Shown: positions 11,587-23,346 of the stretch, one piece after another
Layout of the letters: every line of letters begins with the position of its first letter
How positions within the stretch are numbered: position 1 is the first letter of the stretch
DNA from: Cordylochernes scorpioides
Taxonomy: Eukaryota; Arthropoda; Arachnida; Pseudoscorpiones; Chernetidae
Assembly: GCA_030710605.1 (NCBI GenBank)
Contig: CP092865.1
Span: 143,763,081-143,827,080, forward strand
DNA: 64,000 nucleotides
Reading direction: 5' to 3'
The notes under the pieces: model-generated
What the model saw: the letters and a program-made list of their open reading frames with translations, nothing else
Databases searched by the model: none
Told to the model about the DNA's origin: nothing
Translations under genes and position numbers: made by a program

Positions 11587-12144
11587 TTATCCAGATATGA
11601 GTTTTCCTATCCTGACAGTAAGCAAACTTCTTGCCAATCGAAGGCCATTTGTTTGAATCATTCTGTTGTTCTCTTCGATGACATATTCGCCATCCTCTGC
11701 TTCTATTGAGGCCTTAATTAATCTAATAGACAGTTCAGGTATAACATTATCTTCAACGCTTTTTATTTTTTTCAGTTCATAATTGCTTATGTCATGATTA
11801 TTTGTCAGATCGTATTTTATTATTTCTTTTTTGCAATCTATTTTCGCGTTCATTTTCTTAAGGAAATCGCTTCCAAAAATTAATGTCCGTAAATGCGTTT
11901 TCAAAATCACAAATTTGTGCGATAATGCTTTGTCATCAATTTTTATATTTAACAATATACTTCCTACTATGTCTAATTTTTTTCCATCGGGTCCTGCACA
12001 AGTTTTTGCGAGTTTACTTATATCATGGCCTGTATCGAGGGCCGTTCTGAGGTCGACCACTGAGAGGTCAGCGCCTGTATCAACCAAAGCTTCAAAAGTT
12101 CCTATCTTGTCCACATGAATTTTTAATTTGTATTTAGGGTCCAA
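11587..12144 (-). pseudogene. Gypsy2 aspartic protease region
   Basis: The motif ALVDTGADLSVVD near residue 20 is the retropepsin active site, and LIFGSDFLKKM later in the domain is the matching C-terminal block. It would cleave the Gag-Pol polyprotein. The frame leaves the RT frame near 11640: the last residues after NGLRLA read better in the RT frame. Whether this is a damage indel or programmed frameshifting cannot be told from one copy. Confidence 0.88.
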
Positions 12145-12200
12145 CTTTTTGATTCCATTTATGGTCGACTTGCTTTGATTGACATATTCAGGCGCGACGC

Positions 12201-13325
12201 TTAGTTTAAATCTTCCAACATGGAATATCTATTCCGGGTAGGAATATTTGTCTGTGTGCTATGACATACATCAGCATAAAGCCGAGGTCCTGATTTATCT
12301 GATATTTCATTCATTTGGCATTTCTCTTCGATCTTCTCTTGGGTAGCTGTTGGATCCTCTTCTTGGATTCTTATAAACTTGACCCTACAATAACGGGCCA
12401 CGTGCCCTGGCTTGTTATACTTGAAGCAGATTGGTCTTCCATCTTCCGTCCTATTTTTGCTCACTACTTGACTTTTATTGTAGGTGTTTCTCTGGAGGTT
12501 TGGTTTAGGCACAAAGTTTGGATTATAAGGACGTCTCGGGGTAAAGGGCTGGGTCAAGTTGTTTCGATACTGCCTGGGAGTAGGAGGGAAGTCGTTCTTG
12601 TAATTATTGGAAACAGGGGCTTGGGGCCTGGAAGGGGTCTGGTAGTTTCGTGTGGCAGTCGGCGGCACGTACCTCGATTGTTGTTGGGGTCTAGAATAGC
12701 GTGGGCCGTTATATAGGTTTCTGGATTTCTCCACACGTTCCCGATACTTCTTTTCAAAAGAATCCATTTTCTTGCACACGACAAGAAGTTCATCGGTTGT
12801 TTTAGGAGGGTTCAGGTAGAGCGCGAATGAGTACTCTTTTTTCAGTCCTCCAATAACATGATCGATTTTTGTTTCTTCTTCCATTGCGGGGTCAACCTTG
12901 TTGCACAACACTAGGATGTCTTCCGCGAACCTGATTGCTGGTTCATTCCAGTGTTGCATTCTGTTGAGCTTCATTCTTAGTTCTTCTTTTTTGGCGTCCA
13001 GAGAAAAATCCTGAATGAGGCGGATTTTAATATTTTCCCAGCTCGTGAAACTCGCTTTGTGTAAATTCAACCAGGTTTTAGCGCTTCCCGTCATGTTCAT
13101 GGCGGCATAACGGGCAATTATGTAGTCTGCCCAATGATAGAGGAAACCAATCTCTTCGAGGGATTCTATCCATGGGCGAGGGTCTTCTGTTCCATCAAAC
13201 TTGGGGATGTCGATGTTGGGATTCAGGACAACTGGGTCGGAACTAGCATCTCCACCAATTGTTGCACCAAGTTGCGGCTTGGCAGACTCTTCAGCCTTGA
13301 TTCTCTCCTGTGCTGGGTCTTGCAT
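12201..13325 (-). CDS. Gypsy2 Gag
   Basis: This is a 374-residue frame. It has a capsid-like region (IPKFDGTEDPRPWIESLEEI, then the block from AAMNMTGSAKTWLNL to IRLIQDFS), a Pro/Arg/Tyr-rich basic linker and a knuckle CFKYNKPGHVARYC. The second knuckle residue expected to be Cys is Tyr, so zinc binding may be impaired. The start codon at 13325 lies inside the 5' LTR, so the first 22 codons are LTR sequence and the frame reads through the LTR end and primer-site region (TGGTGGAGATGC at 13246-13257). I could not assign the tRNA. Confidence 0.85.
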   Translation of the reverse strand: MQDPAQERIKAEESAKPQLGATIGGDASSDPVVLNPNIDIPKFDGTEDPRPWIESLEEIGFLYHWADYIIARYAAMNMTGSAKTWLNLHKASFTSWENIKIRLIQDFSLDAKKEELRMKLNRMQHWNEPAIRFAEDILVLCNKVDPAMEEETKIDHVIGGLKKEYSFALYLNPPKTTDELLVVCKKMDSFEKKYRERVEKSRNLYNGPRYSRPQQQSRYVPPTATRNYQTPSRPQAPVSNNYKNDFPPTPRQYRNNLTQPFTPRRPYNPNFVPKPNLQRNTYNKSQVVSKNRTEDGRPICFKYNKPGHVARYCRVKFIRIQEEDPTATQEKIEEKCQMNEISDKSGPRLYADVCHSTQTNIPTRNRYSMLEDLN

Positions 13326-13594
13326 CTAACCAGAGCGTGTTTCAACCATCCTACAACTTCATAAAAGGGAATAACGAGATAAGTCTTCTTTAAGTAGCCT
13401 CCAGAATAATTTATTTATTTTCTCACATCAAAGAGAGCAGTGAAGTCACACGTGTACCTAAATACAAATGATGATAATCTAAATAATCTGTTTTAAATAA
13501 ATATTATAGAATATGAAAATAAATAAATATATAATTTAAATTTCAAATATATTAAAAATAATATAAGAAATACGCCATTAATCATGATGTAACA
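13260..13594 (-). repeat. Gypsy2 5' LTR
   Basis: This matches 8420-8753 with about five differences as read by eye (for example CATCTAAC against CATCTTAC). It should hold the promoter for the minus-strand transcript. TATAAAAGGG is on the + strand only, and the AT-rich stretch 13480-13570 would have to supply the TATA region. Confidence 0.9.
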
Positions 13595-15329
13595 ATATCA
13601 ACAAAAGTCATGGTATTCTGATGGTATGGGTTTGAGCATCTCCTTTCAATTAAGACCCACTTCCCTTGGAGATAACGAGAGAGATATTCCAATAGTGTTG
13701 ATTCAATATATAAAATGTCAGATTTCTTATAATTATCGTGTTTTATAGAGACAAGCTCAGATTACGCTCACGAATCAGATATGTGGTTCCTTTCAATGAT
13801 ATAATGTTTAGATATAGTTTTTTTTTTCATAAAAGATCTGAACAGTCTAGATCCTGGAGTTATAGTGGAAATCTAGATAAGGTGGCTTAATCCGCTCAAC
13901 GCAGATAGCTCCAGTGATTAATTAAGACAATTCTAACTAACGGGGTGTTCAAAAAGGCAGAACTTTAAGGAATTAGTCACGTCAAAGACAATGTTTGCGC
14001 GGGAGTCTAGGAGTAATGATGAAGAAGGATTACAGCGATCCAACTAATAACAGTTGAATAAATAAGATAAATGGATAACATATTGAATAATAATGCCAGT
14101 GGGAGCAGATACCACTGTAGTATATGTAAGCTTTCTTTTTTTTTGGAACCATACATGAGTTTAACAAGAAACTGACGCCTTAAAGAGGCCTTCTCATTGG
14201 GACTGATTGGAGTTGCTACTGATTAGGAGAAGTGTAGTGTGACAGACCAGTGTATTAAGAAGAAATTGAGAAGACAGTGAACTAATAAAATTAACTAAGA
14301 TACAAGATTAAGATTCCCACTTGGTTCCAATTAATTTCAATTACCGCGATGAGACGGTATTATAAGTCGGGGGAAAGTTGATTTAGTCGCATAAGGGATG
14401 GCCTCCTGGACGTGACAAAGATCACCATTGATATCTTATTGAATGCCGGACGGGATTCGCGTGTAACAGCCAATAAACCAAGTTTCACCCTAAAGTACCT
14501 GGGTGGCAATGAGAGAGACGGCATAGTCTATATTCAACGATATACACTGGTCAAATGTACGATTCTTCCACATCAATGTTTTGACAACCACTTCATTCTG
14601 AAAGGAGCAACGAGTTCTAACCCTAAAGTTGAGGTCCTTTGGAGCGGCATCTCCTGTTGCATAAAGTAAAGACGCAAGACAACAAATTTACCTAGATCAT
14701 CTGTTACCAGATAAACGCTTATGACCTACTAGAGGGACTCCATGCATCAGCATAAACATGTCGTAGATGAACGACTTAATTCTATAAGCTACTACCCTGT
14801 GAGTTAAGAGTTGTCAACGATGTTAAGGACTTCCTTTTTGGGACGTGAGGAACTGCATAGTCTGATTCAACCAGAACACAATATTTATAAGATCATACCA
14901 AGTTATAGTTAGCATCTAGAAACTACAATCCTGTAAAGCTTGCATAGATTCTTGTAGAGAATATTGTTCAGCAAAGTTTTAGGACAACTGACTTTTGTAC
15001 ATATATATCTCTAATTTCCATGATAGGGCTGCCCTATCTCGTTTGGTTGAAGACAATGCTAAAGAAGAGTGACTTATCAAATTCCCAATAACAACAGTCT
15101 GGCCAGTCTAGACAGGATCTCTAAGATCGCCTAGATAAGCTTATCTCTTGAAAGGGGGAGAGACAAAGGGGGAGACAGAATAGGAGGAAATTTCATGCTT
15201 GCAAATAGAAGGATAGGTCGTCAGCTTTGATAAAAAGTGGCAGGGGAGGAGCAGATTCCCAGAAAGGACTCCCGAGATATCAAAGTAGACTAGAGAATAT
15301 CGGGATTTGCTCCCGATGACGGGTTTCGG

Positions 15330-15760
15330 GGAAACACCAGAGGGATGAAAGAGAGTTGAAATGTGTTGAAAGCGATGGAAGAGAGATGCGAGGAAGGTGA
15401 TAAAAAGGCGTTGAAATGTGTTAAAAGCGATGAAAGAGAGTTGAATGGCGTTGAAGGGTGATGAGAAAGAGACAGAAAGATGATAAAAGATGTTGAAAGG
15501 TGTGTTGAGAGGTGACGAAAAGGGTGGAAATCGAGATAGAAAGGTGTTAAAGGAGTGTTAAAATGGTGTTGAAAGAAAGAAATGTTAGAAAGATGTCGAA
15601 GCATGTCGAAAATCGACAGAAAGAATTGTAGAAAGATGCAGAAAGATGTTGAAAGAGAAAGAATTGAAGGAGGTTGATAAAGAGTTTGTAAATAGAAGAT
15701 AAAGATTGATAGAAAGACGGTGGGAAGATGATAGAAGAAAGTGCATTCAATGTTTAAAGC
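15330..15760 (+). repeat. Purine-rich degenerate repeat
   Basis: The + strand is dominated by A and G and repeats GTTGAAA, GATGAAAGAGAG and GTGTTGAAA at irregular spacing of roughly 15-30 bases. The complementary strand therefore reads as long Phe/Ser/Leu/His frames (15290-15750) that are composition artefacts. Confidence 0.75.
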
Positions 15761-16019
15761 GTAGCTGTTGACTGCACTATCGCCTCGATAGAACTATTTT
15801 GGCTCTTCACCGCGTAGTGTTAATAGATAATTTGTTTTAGACTAGAGGCCAATATTTGTAAATAGTACATAGTATGCACTGAGAGTTTGTATAAGCTGAT
15901 TTACCTAAATTTCAGCAACTGTATACACTAATTTATATACATAGGTCTATATTAGTTATAATATTAGGTTATATTAAATAACAAATATGTATTCTCCTTT
16001 TGAGAAGCTAGAATTCCCT

Positions 16020-16830
16020 TAAAGGGTTTACAGTTTTTTTTTTGGCAGCAATTTTTGTTTTAGTGTTGGTATATAATTTTAGAGTTACTCAGTTTTTTTT
16101 AACAGCACTTTGTTCTTAATGTTAGGATGCGACTTAAAGAGTTTTCAGTCCTCCTTATGTATTTTTATTTTTTAAGCTACGAGATTGTTTTAGTGTTGTA
16201 ATGAATCTTAGAGTGTTTTCAGTTTTTTTTTATTTTAAGCTACATTTTGTCTTAGTGTTATGATGAACTTTAAAGTGCTTTCAGTTTTTCTTTTTTATTT
16301 TAAGCTACATTTTGTCTTAGTGTTATGACGAACTTTGAAGAGTTTTCAGTTTTATTTTTATTTTTAGCTACAATTTGTCTTAGTGCTACAATGAATTTTA
16401 AAGTGTTTTCAGTTTTTCTTTTTTATTTTAAGCTTCAATTTGTCTTAGTGTTATGATAAACTTTAAAGAATTTTCAGTTTTCCTTTTATTTTTTTAGCTA
16501 CAATTTGTCCTAGTGCTACAATGAATTTTAAAGTGTTTTCAGTTTTTCTTTTTATTTTGAGCTACATTTTGTCTTAGTGTTATGATAAACTTTAAAGAAT
16601 TTTCAGTTTTCCTTTTATTTTTTGCTACAATTTGTCCTAATGCTACAATGAATTTTAAAGTATTTTCAGTTTTTCTTTTTATTTTGAGCTACATTTTGTC
16701 TTAGTGTTATGATGAACTTTAAAGAGTTTTCAGTTTTTCTTTTATTTTAAGCTACATTTTGTCTTAGTGTTATGACGAACTTTAAAGAGTTTACAGTTTT
16801 TCTTTTTATTCTAAGCTACAATTTTGTCCT
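16020..16830 (+). repeat. Tandem repeat, about 60-69-bp unit, about 12 copies
   Basis: Each unit runs TTTTCAGTTTTTC, a T-rich stretch, AAGCTACATTTTGTCTTAG, TGTTATGATGAACTTTAAAG. Units differ by single substitutions and T-run length and are in one orientation. Two sub-types (ATGATGAACTTT and ACAATGAATTTT) partly alternate, which suggests amplification of a dimer. Confidence 0.88.
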
Positions 16831-19675
16831 ACTGTAGGACCAGAGGAACCACAAGAGACGGCAATCTTAAGAAACCCGCTAGAGGTAGTGAATAGGGCAA
16901 TTGGTAGCAATGTTGGCGGCCCTGAAATACGCCTTCGATCAGGGTCAAGAAGCCTACTGGGTGTAAATCATGCCCAGGCTGCCAATAAGTAAATCCATAG
17001 AATGTGTACTGAGTTTAGTCGAGTTTTGATCATGGTATGAAATATTAGGAAGTGATTTAAAGGCCTCAAGATGTGGTCTTAAAGAGATTTCAGTTTTTTT
17101 TTCATTGAGCTTTAATGTTAGGAAGTGAATCTAAGGGTTTTCGGTTTTCTTTTTTTTATTTTATGTTTATTAAAGCTACAATCCTGTATTAAAGGCAGGT
17201 TGTGATTTAAGAATTAAAGGTTTAACAGTTTATTTTGTTTCAATTTTAGTTAAGGTTTTGAACTATGGTTCAACTTTAAGAATAACAGAGGGACTTGGAC
17301 GCACCAGATATCTGCTATGCTTGTAATCTATTCACTATGGGTGAGCTCGGAATATGCGTTGGGTTAAAACTTGACACCCTCTAATTCCATAGGTCCATAA
17401 TACAGCCCAAAGAGAATTTCTAATGAGAGTGTGTAAGGCAGTTGTGGTCTAAGAGTTGATGTGTTAGGATAACAAGTGATCTCTGTTGTTAAATCCCAGA
17501 GCAGATGGGTATTGAGAGCCCTACGTTTCCAAAGGAGGGGTTTAGCTGAATAACAGGGAAGGGAAGACGCCAATAAACCTTATATAGGAAGTAGGGTTGG
17601 CAAGCACTTGAAGATCTATCATATCTGGCAAATGAGGTAAATGCTTGAGGTTCAATTCGCTCCAATTTAAGTGCTAGTTTTGATGACTCGTTTTGTTTAG
17701 ACACCACGTGTCAAGATAAGAAGAAGATTTTCAAACTGTTAGACGCACGTTTTAAAGATAGATTAGATCTCAGCGTTTGATTGCTAACAATCAATATTTA
17801 TTAATTTGTTTAAATATAAATAATAATTATCTATATATAGATATATTATATAGAGTTTGTATGAGGCATTTTCTTTTATTTGAGTAAACCAGGGCTTCAG
17901 TCCCTGATCTGTTTTAACTTGTTAATTTTATTCGATTTCACATTTGTCCTGGAAGATTTATTGCTATTGAGGCATATTGATAATGATATTTTTATAGTAT
18001 TTTGGTTTTTATGATAGAGTCTAACTTTAGTTTGAATGCGATCGCGAATGAAATGAATGAATGTAATGATCAATGAATGAGGCCACAAAGTTAAAATTTA
18101 ACATACTGTTAATCCAAAAGTACTTTAGAATAGGGTTAGTAAAACTTAATAGGTCCGATTTTAATTTTGATTTCTTTATTTGTTAGGATCGATAGCCTCA
18201 CAGGACTGTACAACTCTATTGATAGGAAGGTATTCGCTCCATTTGTTATGACCCCTTTTAAAGGAGTATAAGTATGATTTCTTTTATTAGGGTAATCAAT
18301 TACTCTATTTCATTATATCAACTTGAATTCTAAGAGTTGTAGATAATGACCATGTCTCGATTCTCAGACTGGGGGGTTGTGGGAGGTCACGGTCAGACCA
18401 AAGGCCTACAAATCCCCTCCTCATTAGAGCGAACGGAGAGGTATCAGGTGAACTTTGTGCTAGGTGGGGGATTTAGTTGCCGATGTCGCAAGCTAAGTGT
18501 ACAGCGACAAACCTCGGATAACCGATCTGACATCGTAGTTTACGATGCTTTAAGTGTGGCTGAGATGAGGGTGATTCAGTCGGGAGGTTGGGAAAGTTCG
18601 GCACGTTGAAAGCTCCCCTATAAATTGCGCAGCTTGGAACCAATCCTCTATGGACAAAAACTTGGAACATGTGGTGGGAAACAGAGTCCCTATAACTCCT
18701 TGTCCCTAAGTCAAAGTCTAAAGGGGGTTTCTAATGAGAGTTAACAATGGGAGCGTGTAAGAGACAAACTACGATTAGACGAGGCGATTCCGTCTACAGA
18801 TTTTGGGTACCAATTAGCAAAGTGACAGATGGACTGTCCAGATTCTTTGCGTTTTATATCACCCCAGGCTAGCAAAAGTTAATCACCTAATTAAAGACTA
18901 CGGTCTGCCATACGTTTAGTTAGAACGAGTTCAAGTCTAAATACCAGTTAGTAAGTAGAATTTTTTTTTTACGAGAATAACTCGCTCTATGTTAAGATAA
19001 ATTTTAAATTAGTAGGACACCTAAATGAACCTTTGAAGCAGATTGCCAGAACAAGCCTATATAGTGTTCCAGACTTGAGAAGGAAGAATTTTTTTTTTTT
19101 AAAGGGAAGATTGAATATCAAATTTTGTTTGGCTGTAAAATGGCCCAGAGCAATGAGTTTATTTTATTTTATTTTTTTGGACAAAGAGTCAAATTTTCAG
19201 GGAGGTATTAAGAACTCAAGTGGGAAGATGAATCATAAGGTATAAGTTAGGCCTAGGTTGTTAATCATCTTAATTTATTTTCAGGGTTAATTTAAGTATT
19301 TTTTTTATTAAAGTGAATTAGTTGGTCAAAAATATGAGTACACATTCTATAGATAAGCTAAACAATGTATAGTAGAGGTTAACAACAGTGTTCAGCTAAG
19401 AACAAAGATAGGTGAGATTGCTACCACAGATAAGGTAATTTGGAAATAATCTGGTTTAGAGACGTATTGACTACCAAGATTTCCTTTCCTATATATTTTC
19501 TTTTGGATTAAGAGAGGCGGGGAGCACACCAGACAAACACTCCCAGTGACGGGTTGGTAAGAAAAGAAAACCTTAAGGTAATGCATGTATATTTTAATAT
19601 ACTGGCGAATATCCATGGTCCTCGGTGCATATTTATTCTTCTGATATATTATGTATCCAGCAATATACCATTTAA

Positions 19676-19745
19676 CGGGACCAAGTCCAAATAAGTACGT
19701 GGTGTGTGACATTTCGGTAGCAGCATTGTTACCATCTTCAGTCAA
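19676..19745 (-). mobile_element. PLE end fragment with degenerate hammerhead-like motif
   Basis: On the minus strand CTGAAGA (complement at 19735-19741), a hairpin GGTAACA...TGCTACC and GAAA (complement at 19712-19715) are followed by TGTCACACACC and ATTTGGACTTGGTCC. The same order occurs in the PLE copies at 35327-35680 and 61218-61369. CTGAAGA in place of CTGATGA would break the catalytic core. Confidence 0.65.
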
Positions 19746-20316
19746 ATGTACTGAATGAGAAATTTAGCCACAGCATATATATATTTTTTGTTTATCATTT
19801 ATATCTTCTATATCAACGCCATTTCCTTTCTATATATATCATGTTCATTCTTTTTTTTTTTTGTATATGTCATTCCCCTCGTTATTTATCATATTGTTGT
19901 TATTATTTCACCTTATATACCACTTTAATTTCTTTTGCCCTATATAAACTTATATTATCATTTTTTTTGTCATTAGTATTATAAAATTACCTCATGTACC
20001 CCATTACCTATAGTTAAATAAAAAAAATTTTTAAGATATGTTTTAGGAATTGTACATATCTACGTTAACACGCACAATTCCTTGGCGCCCGTAATTATCA
20101 TGTTTATCCAGGACGATCTAAGGATCTGTTTGTACAGAATCTGTGCATAGACCACCCCCATCTCCACCCATAGGGACTACGGCTGGGAACGTGTGGACTC
20201 GTCTCACACCTGGGCGAAACAGCGAAAGATGGGCTTAGTACTTTGCCCACTAAATGGTAGGATAAGATTCCCTTCAATATTACGACGAGCTAACATGTCC
20301 TAGGTTCCATGGCCCG

Positions 20317-20497
20317 TGTTTGGTGTTTATATTTTGATAATTAAGAATATGATTTGTATAAATTGTTTATTATACTTTAAACAGATATTTTTACATCAAC
20401 ACGTTGTTTACATCTTACAGGTGATTATTATTGTTTATAATGATGATATATATTTATTTACAGATTAATAGAATATATATATATTTAGTCCCAAACA
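20317..20497 (-). repeat. Gypsy3 3' LTR
   Basis: TGTTTGG...CCAAACA on the + strand, 181 bp, is the same as the other LTR. The polypurine tract AAAAAATAGGGAGA on the minus strand (20498-20511) directly precedes it. Confidence 0.93.
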
Positions 20498-20592
20498 TCT
20501 CCCTATTTTTTAAAACAAAAGATAGTGTATATGAGATAATAGCTATATAACTAATGTGTGTATAAAAGAGATATAAGAGAGTAAATAATGAC

Positions 20593-23346
20593 TTAAGAGT
20601 CCAGAACATAGTCGCTGTATCTTGATGGTGTTCGGATTGGTCGACCAGATCTTGTCCTCCGTGGGCCTGAGTCGGTGGAACGGGGTGTTTCCATTGAAGT
20701 GGAGGATTCACAGATCGGATCTACTTTATTTTTATTTGGCTCAAAATCTTCACCCTGTGGGTTTTGGTCCGTGTACTCTTCATTAAGGTTTAAGCCTGAT
20801 GGTAAAGTTCTAATGTCTCTTCTATTTCTTCTGTATTCATGACCATCAACTTCAACTATATACGATCGAGGATCTTGGGCAGAGATGCATTTACCCATCC
20901 TCCACTTATCTTTTTCTTTCAATTTGACACTTATACTTTGTCCTGGGTTCAATTTGGTTAAGTCCCTTGCCTGTTTATCATATAGATTTTTCATTTCTGT
21001 TTTTCTTTTTTCTATTTTCTCATAAACATTAAGTTGAACTTCTGGTTTTAACAAGTTTTTATGAATAGGAATCAGGGTTTGTGTTCTCCTGGAAATAAGA
21101 GCCTGATTTGGGCTGAATCCAAGATCTTTTAATGGGGTGTTCCGCCATTCTAGAATGGCAAGCCACAAATCTTCTTGCTCATGTTTAGCTTTTTTAACAA
21201 GCATCTTTGCAAATTTGACTGCTGACTCCGCCTTGCCATTTGATTGACTATGATACGGTGAGCTGGTAATTTGCACTACTTTCCATGTTTTTAGAAATTT
21301 TTGAAATTCACGGCTAATGAATTGCGGTCCGTTATCTGTTATTAGTGTTTCAGGTATTCCATGTCGGCTGAAATTCTTTTTACAGCATTCGATTATGGAT
21401 TCTGAAGTAGTATGTTCTAGCATATCTAGTTCCCAAAAGCTGGAATAATAATCTACAGTGATAAGATATTGAGTCGTCTCTACTGAGAAAATATCCATTC
21501 CGATTTTATTCCATGGTAAAATGGGAGTTTCATGGCACATAAGGGTTTCTTTTGTTTGGTTTGGTTGATAAGCTAGACAGGCCTTGCACTTCTCAACTGT
21601 TTCTTTTATAGATTGATTCATCCCGGGCCAAAAAATTGCTTGTCGAGCTTTGGCCAGCGTTGCTGCTACTCCATGATGGCTGGCGTGAACTCGGTTGAGT
21701 AGCTCTGATCGTAATGTTTTTGGTATTATTACTTTTTGTCCTTTGTAAATTATCCCATCTTGTTCGGTCAGTTCATCTCTAAATTTCCAATATTCCATGG
21801 CCTCCCTAGGAACTTTATATTTGCTTTTAGGCCACCCTTTTCTGATTAGGTTGACAAGCACTTGCATTGTTTGATCTTTACAATTCTGTTGTCTTATTTG
21901 TTCTGCCGTTGCTGTCGAGATATTAACAAATTCAATCAATTTTATATTTTCAATTTCTTGATAAATGCTTTTGTCATCATTTAGATATACTTCAAAATTA
22001 AGCTCATTTCTATCACCTGTCTTCATTAGATATTTCCTTGACAGACAATCTGATATATACATTTGCTTTCCAGGTTTATACTTGACCTCTAAATTATATC
22101 GCTGCAATCTTAGAAGCATTCTTTGTAATCTTTTTGGAACTTGGTGAATATACATTTTAAATATATTCTCAAGAGGTTTATGATCTGTCTCTATATGAAC
22201 CTTGGTGCCTCCTGCAATGTATTGATAGAAATGTTCGCAGGCAAATACTATTGATAGACACTCTTTTTCAATTTGAGCGTATCGAGTTTCTGTGTTTGTT
22301 AATGCTTTCGATGCATATGCAACAGGCTGTTCTTCTTGTAAGAGAACTGCTCCTAGACCTTTGTCACTGGCATCACTTTGTATTGTCACAGGCAGACTTG
22401 GATCGAAATATTTTAGCACGGGAGCTTGAGTAACCAGTTCTTTTGATAACATAAATGCCTGTTCTTGAGGCTCACTCCAACTCCATGACATGCACTTTTG
22501 AGTTAAAACTCTCAGTGGTTGTACAACCTCAGAAAGTCTGGGCAGAAATTTCGTTAAATAATTGATACAACCTAGGTATTGTTGTATTTCTCTTACATTT
22601 TGGGGTCTGGACATAGCCTTTATCGCCTCCACTTTTCCAGGATCAGGTCTAAGACCCTCATCAGACAAAATGTGTCCCATGTAATTGACATGATTTGAAC
22701 ACAATCGAATTTTGTCTTTGTTAAATTTTAAATTTCTTTCTCGTGCTCGCTTCAATAACTGTTCTAATTTGATGTTATGATCTCTGATAGCGTCTTCAGT
22801 GGTGTTCCCCTTACCAAAAACCAAAATGTCATCAGCTATTACTTCTACGCCTTCAAGGCCTTCAATCACTTCATGTAGACGTCTCTGAAATTCTTCTGGG
22901 GCAGCTGAAATTCCAAAGGGCATTCGAAGCCATTTATACCTGCCAAACGGCGTCCAAAATGTAGTCAAATCACTACTTTGGCTATCAAGTTTTACTTGCC
23001 AAAAACCATCTTTAGCATCAATGACAGTGAAAATCTTAGCATTATTTAAACTTGGCAGTATTTCGTCTATGGTCGGAATTTGAAAATGAGGTCTTTTAAT
23101 CACTTTGTTTAGGTCTCTTGGATCTAGGCATACTCTAAGTTTATTTTGTTTCTTTACAAGGACCAAGTTGCTTATCCATGAAGAGGATTTCTGCACTCTT
23201 TCAATAATGCCTCTTCCTTCAAGATCATCCAGCTTTCTCTTAAATTCTGCCTTCAAACCAATTGGAATTCTTCTCGGATGTTGTTGCACTGGTGTAGCTT
23301 CTTTCTCAATTTCAATATGATATTCTTTTGGTAACATTCCTATCAC
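20593..23346 (-). CDS. Gypsy3 Pol: RT, RNase H, integrase
   Basis: This is an unbroken frame of about 917 codons. RT: LRVCLDPRDLNKVI, VIDAKDGFWQVKL, RMPFGISAAPEEFQRRL and the catalytic VIADDILVF (Asp-Asp kept, in the ADD form usual for Mag-type elements). RNase H: D in IQSDASDKGLGAVLLQ, E in IEKECLSIVFA, D in IETDHKPLENIF. Integrase: HASHHGVAATLAKAR and CKACLAYQ zinc residues, then D in VDYYSSFWEL, D in ITDNGPQFIS and E in HSQSNGKAESAV. An arginine-rich tail ends TRSGRPIRTPSRYSDYV. Its first Met is not reliable: the true 5' end of pol was overwritten by the inverted gag copy just upstream. Confidence 0.93.
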   Translation of the reverse strand: MIGMLPKEYHIEIEKEATPVQQHPRRIPIGLKAEFKRKLDDLEGRGIIERVQKSSSWISNLVLVKKQNKLRVCLDPRDLNKVIKRPHFQIPTIDEILPSLNNAKIFTVIDAKDGFWQVKLDSQSSDLTTFWTPFGRYKWLRMPFGISAAPEEFQRRLHEVIEGLEGVEVIADDILVFGKGNTTEDAIRDHNIKLEQLLKRARERNLKFNKDKIRLCSNHVNYMGHILSDEGLRPDPGKVEAIKAMSRPQNVREIQQYLGCINYLTKFLPRLSEVVQPLRVLTQKCMSWSWSEPQEQAFMLSKELVTQAPVLKYFDPSLPVTIQSDASDKGLGAVLLQEEQPVAYASKALTNTETRYAQIEKECLSIVFACEHFYQYIAGGTKVHIETDHKPLENIFKMYIHQVPKRLQRMLLRLQRYNLEVKYKPGKQMYISDCLSRKYLMKTGDRNELNFEVYLNDDKSIYQEIENIKLIEFVNISTATAEQIRQQNCKDQTMQVLVNLIRKGWPKSKYKVPREAMEYWKFRDELTEQDGIIYKGQKVIIPKTLRSELLNRVHASHHGVAATLAKARQAIFWPGMNQSIKETVEKCKACLAYQPNQTKETLMCHETPILPWNKIGMDIFSVETTQYLITVDYYSSFWELDMLEHTTSESIIECCKKNFSRHGIPETLITDNGPQFISREFQKFLKTWKVVQITSSPYHSQSNGKAESAVKFAKMLVKKAKHEQEDLWLAILEWRNTPLKDLGFSPNQALISRRTQTLIPIHKNLLKPEVQLNVYEKIEKRKTEMKNLYDKQARDLTKLNPGQSISVKLKEKDKWRMGKCISAQDPRSYIVEVDGHEYRRNRRDIRTLPSGLNLNEEYTDQNPQGEDFEPNKNKVDPICESSTSMETPRSTDSGPRRTRSGRPIRTPSRYSDYVLDS

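Larger units (their letters stand above)
8420..13594 (-). mobile_element. Gypsy2, near-complete Ty3/gypsy retrotransposon
   Basis: LTRs of 334 and 335 bp (8420-8753, 13260-13594) start TGTTGCACC and end GATGTAACA on the + strand, with ATAT duplicated outside (8416-8419 and 13595-13598). On the minus strand gag, protease, RT, RNase H and integrase follow in gypsy order. Only about five LTR differences are seen, so it is fairly young. Frame changes lie between gag and PR, near 11640 between PR and RT, and at a T7 run (10111-10117) between RNase H and integrase. Confidence 0.92.
13599..20311. other. Non-coding interior of the LARD-like element, middle part
   Basis: I find no protein domain in this 6.7-kb stretch; open frames are at most 117 codons and look random. 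Recognisable structure is a purine-rich block (15330-15760), a tandem repeat of about 65 bp (16020-16830) and a PLE remnant (19676-19745). The last 550 bases (19760-20311) are clearly homologous, inverted, to 61030-61430 and 60640-60960, which shows that a second copy of the family lies in this window. Confidence 0.6.

Noticed and set aside
15290-15750. His/Ser/Leu/Phe-rich minus-strand frames
   Set aside because: They are produced by the purine-rich repeat on the other strand and have no Met-led, domain-like structure.
16020-16830. Regular repeats that could suggest a CRISPR array
   Set aside because: Units are adjacent without unique spacers, vary throughout, and the sequence is eukaryotic.
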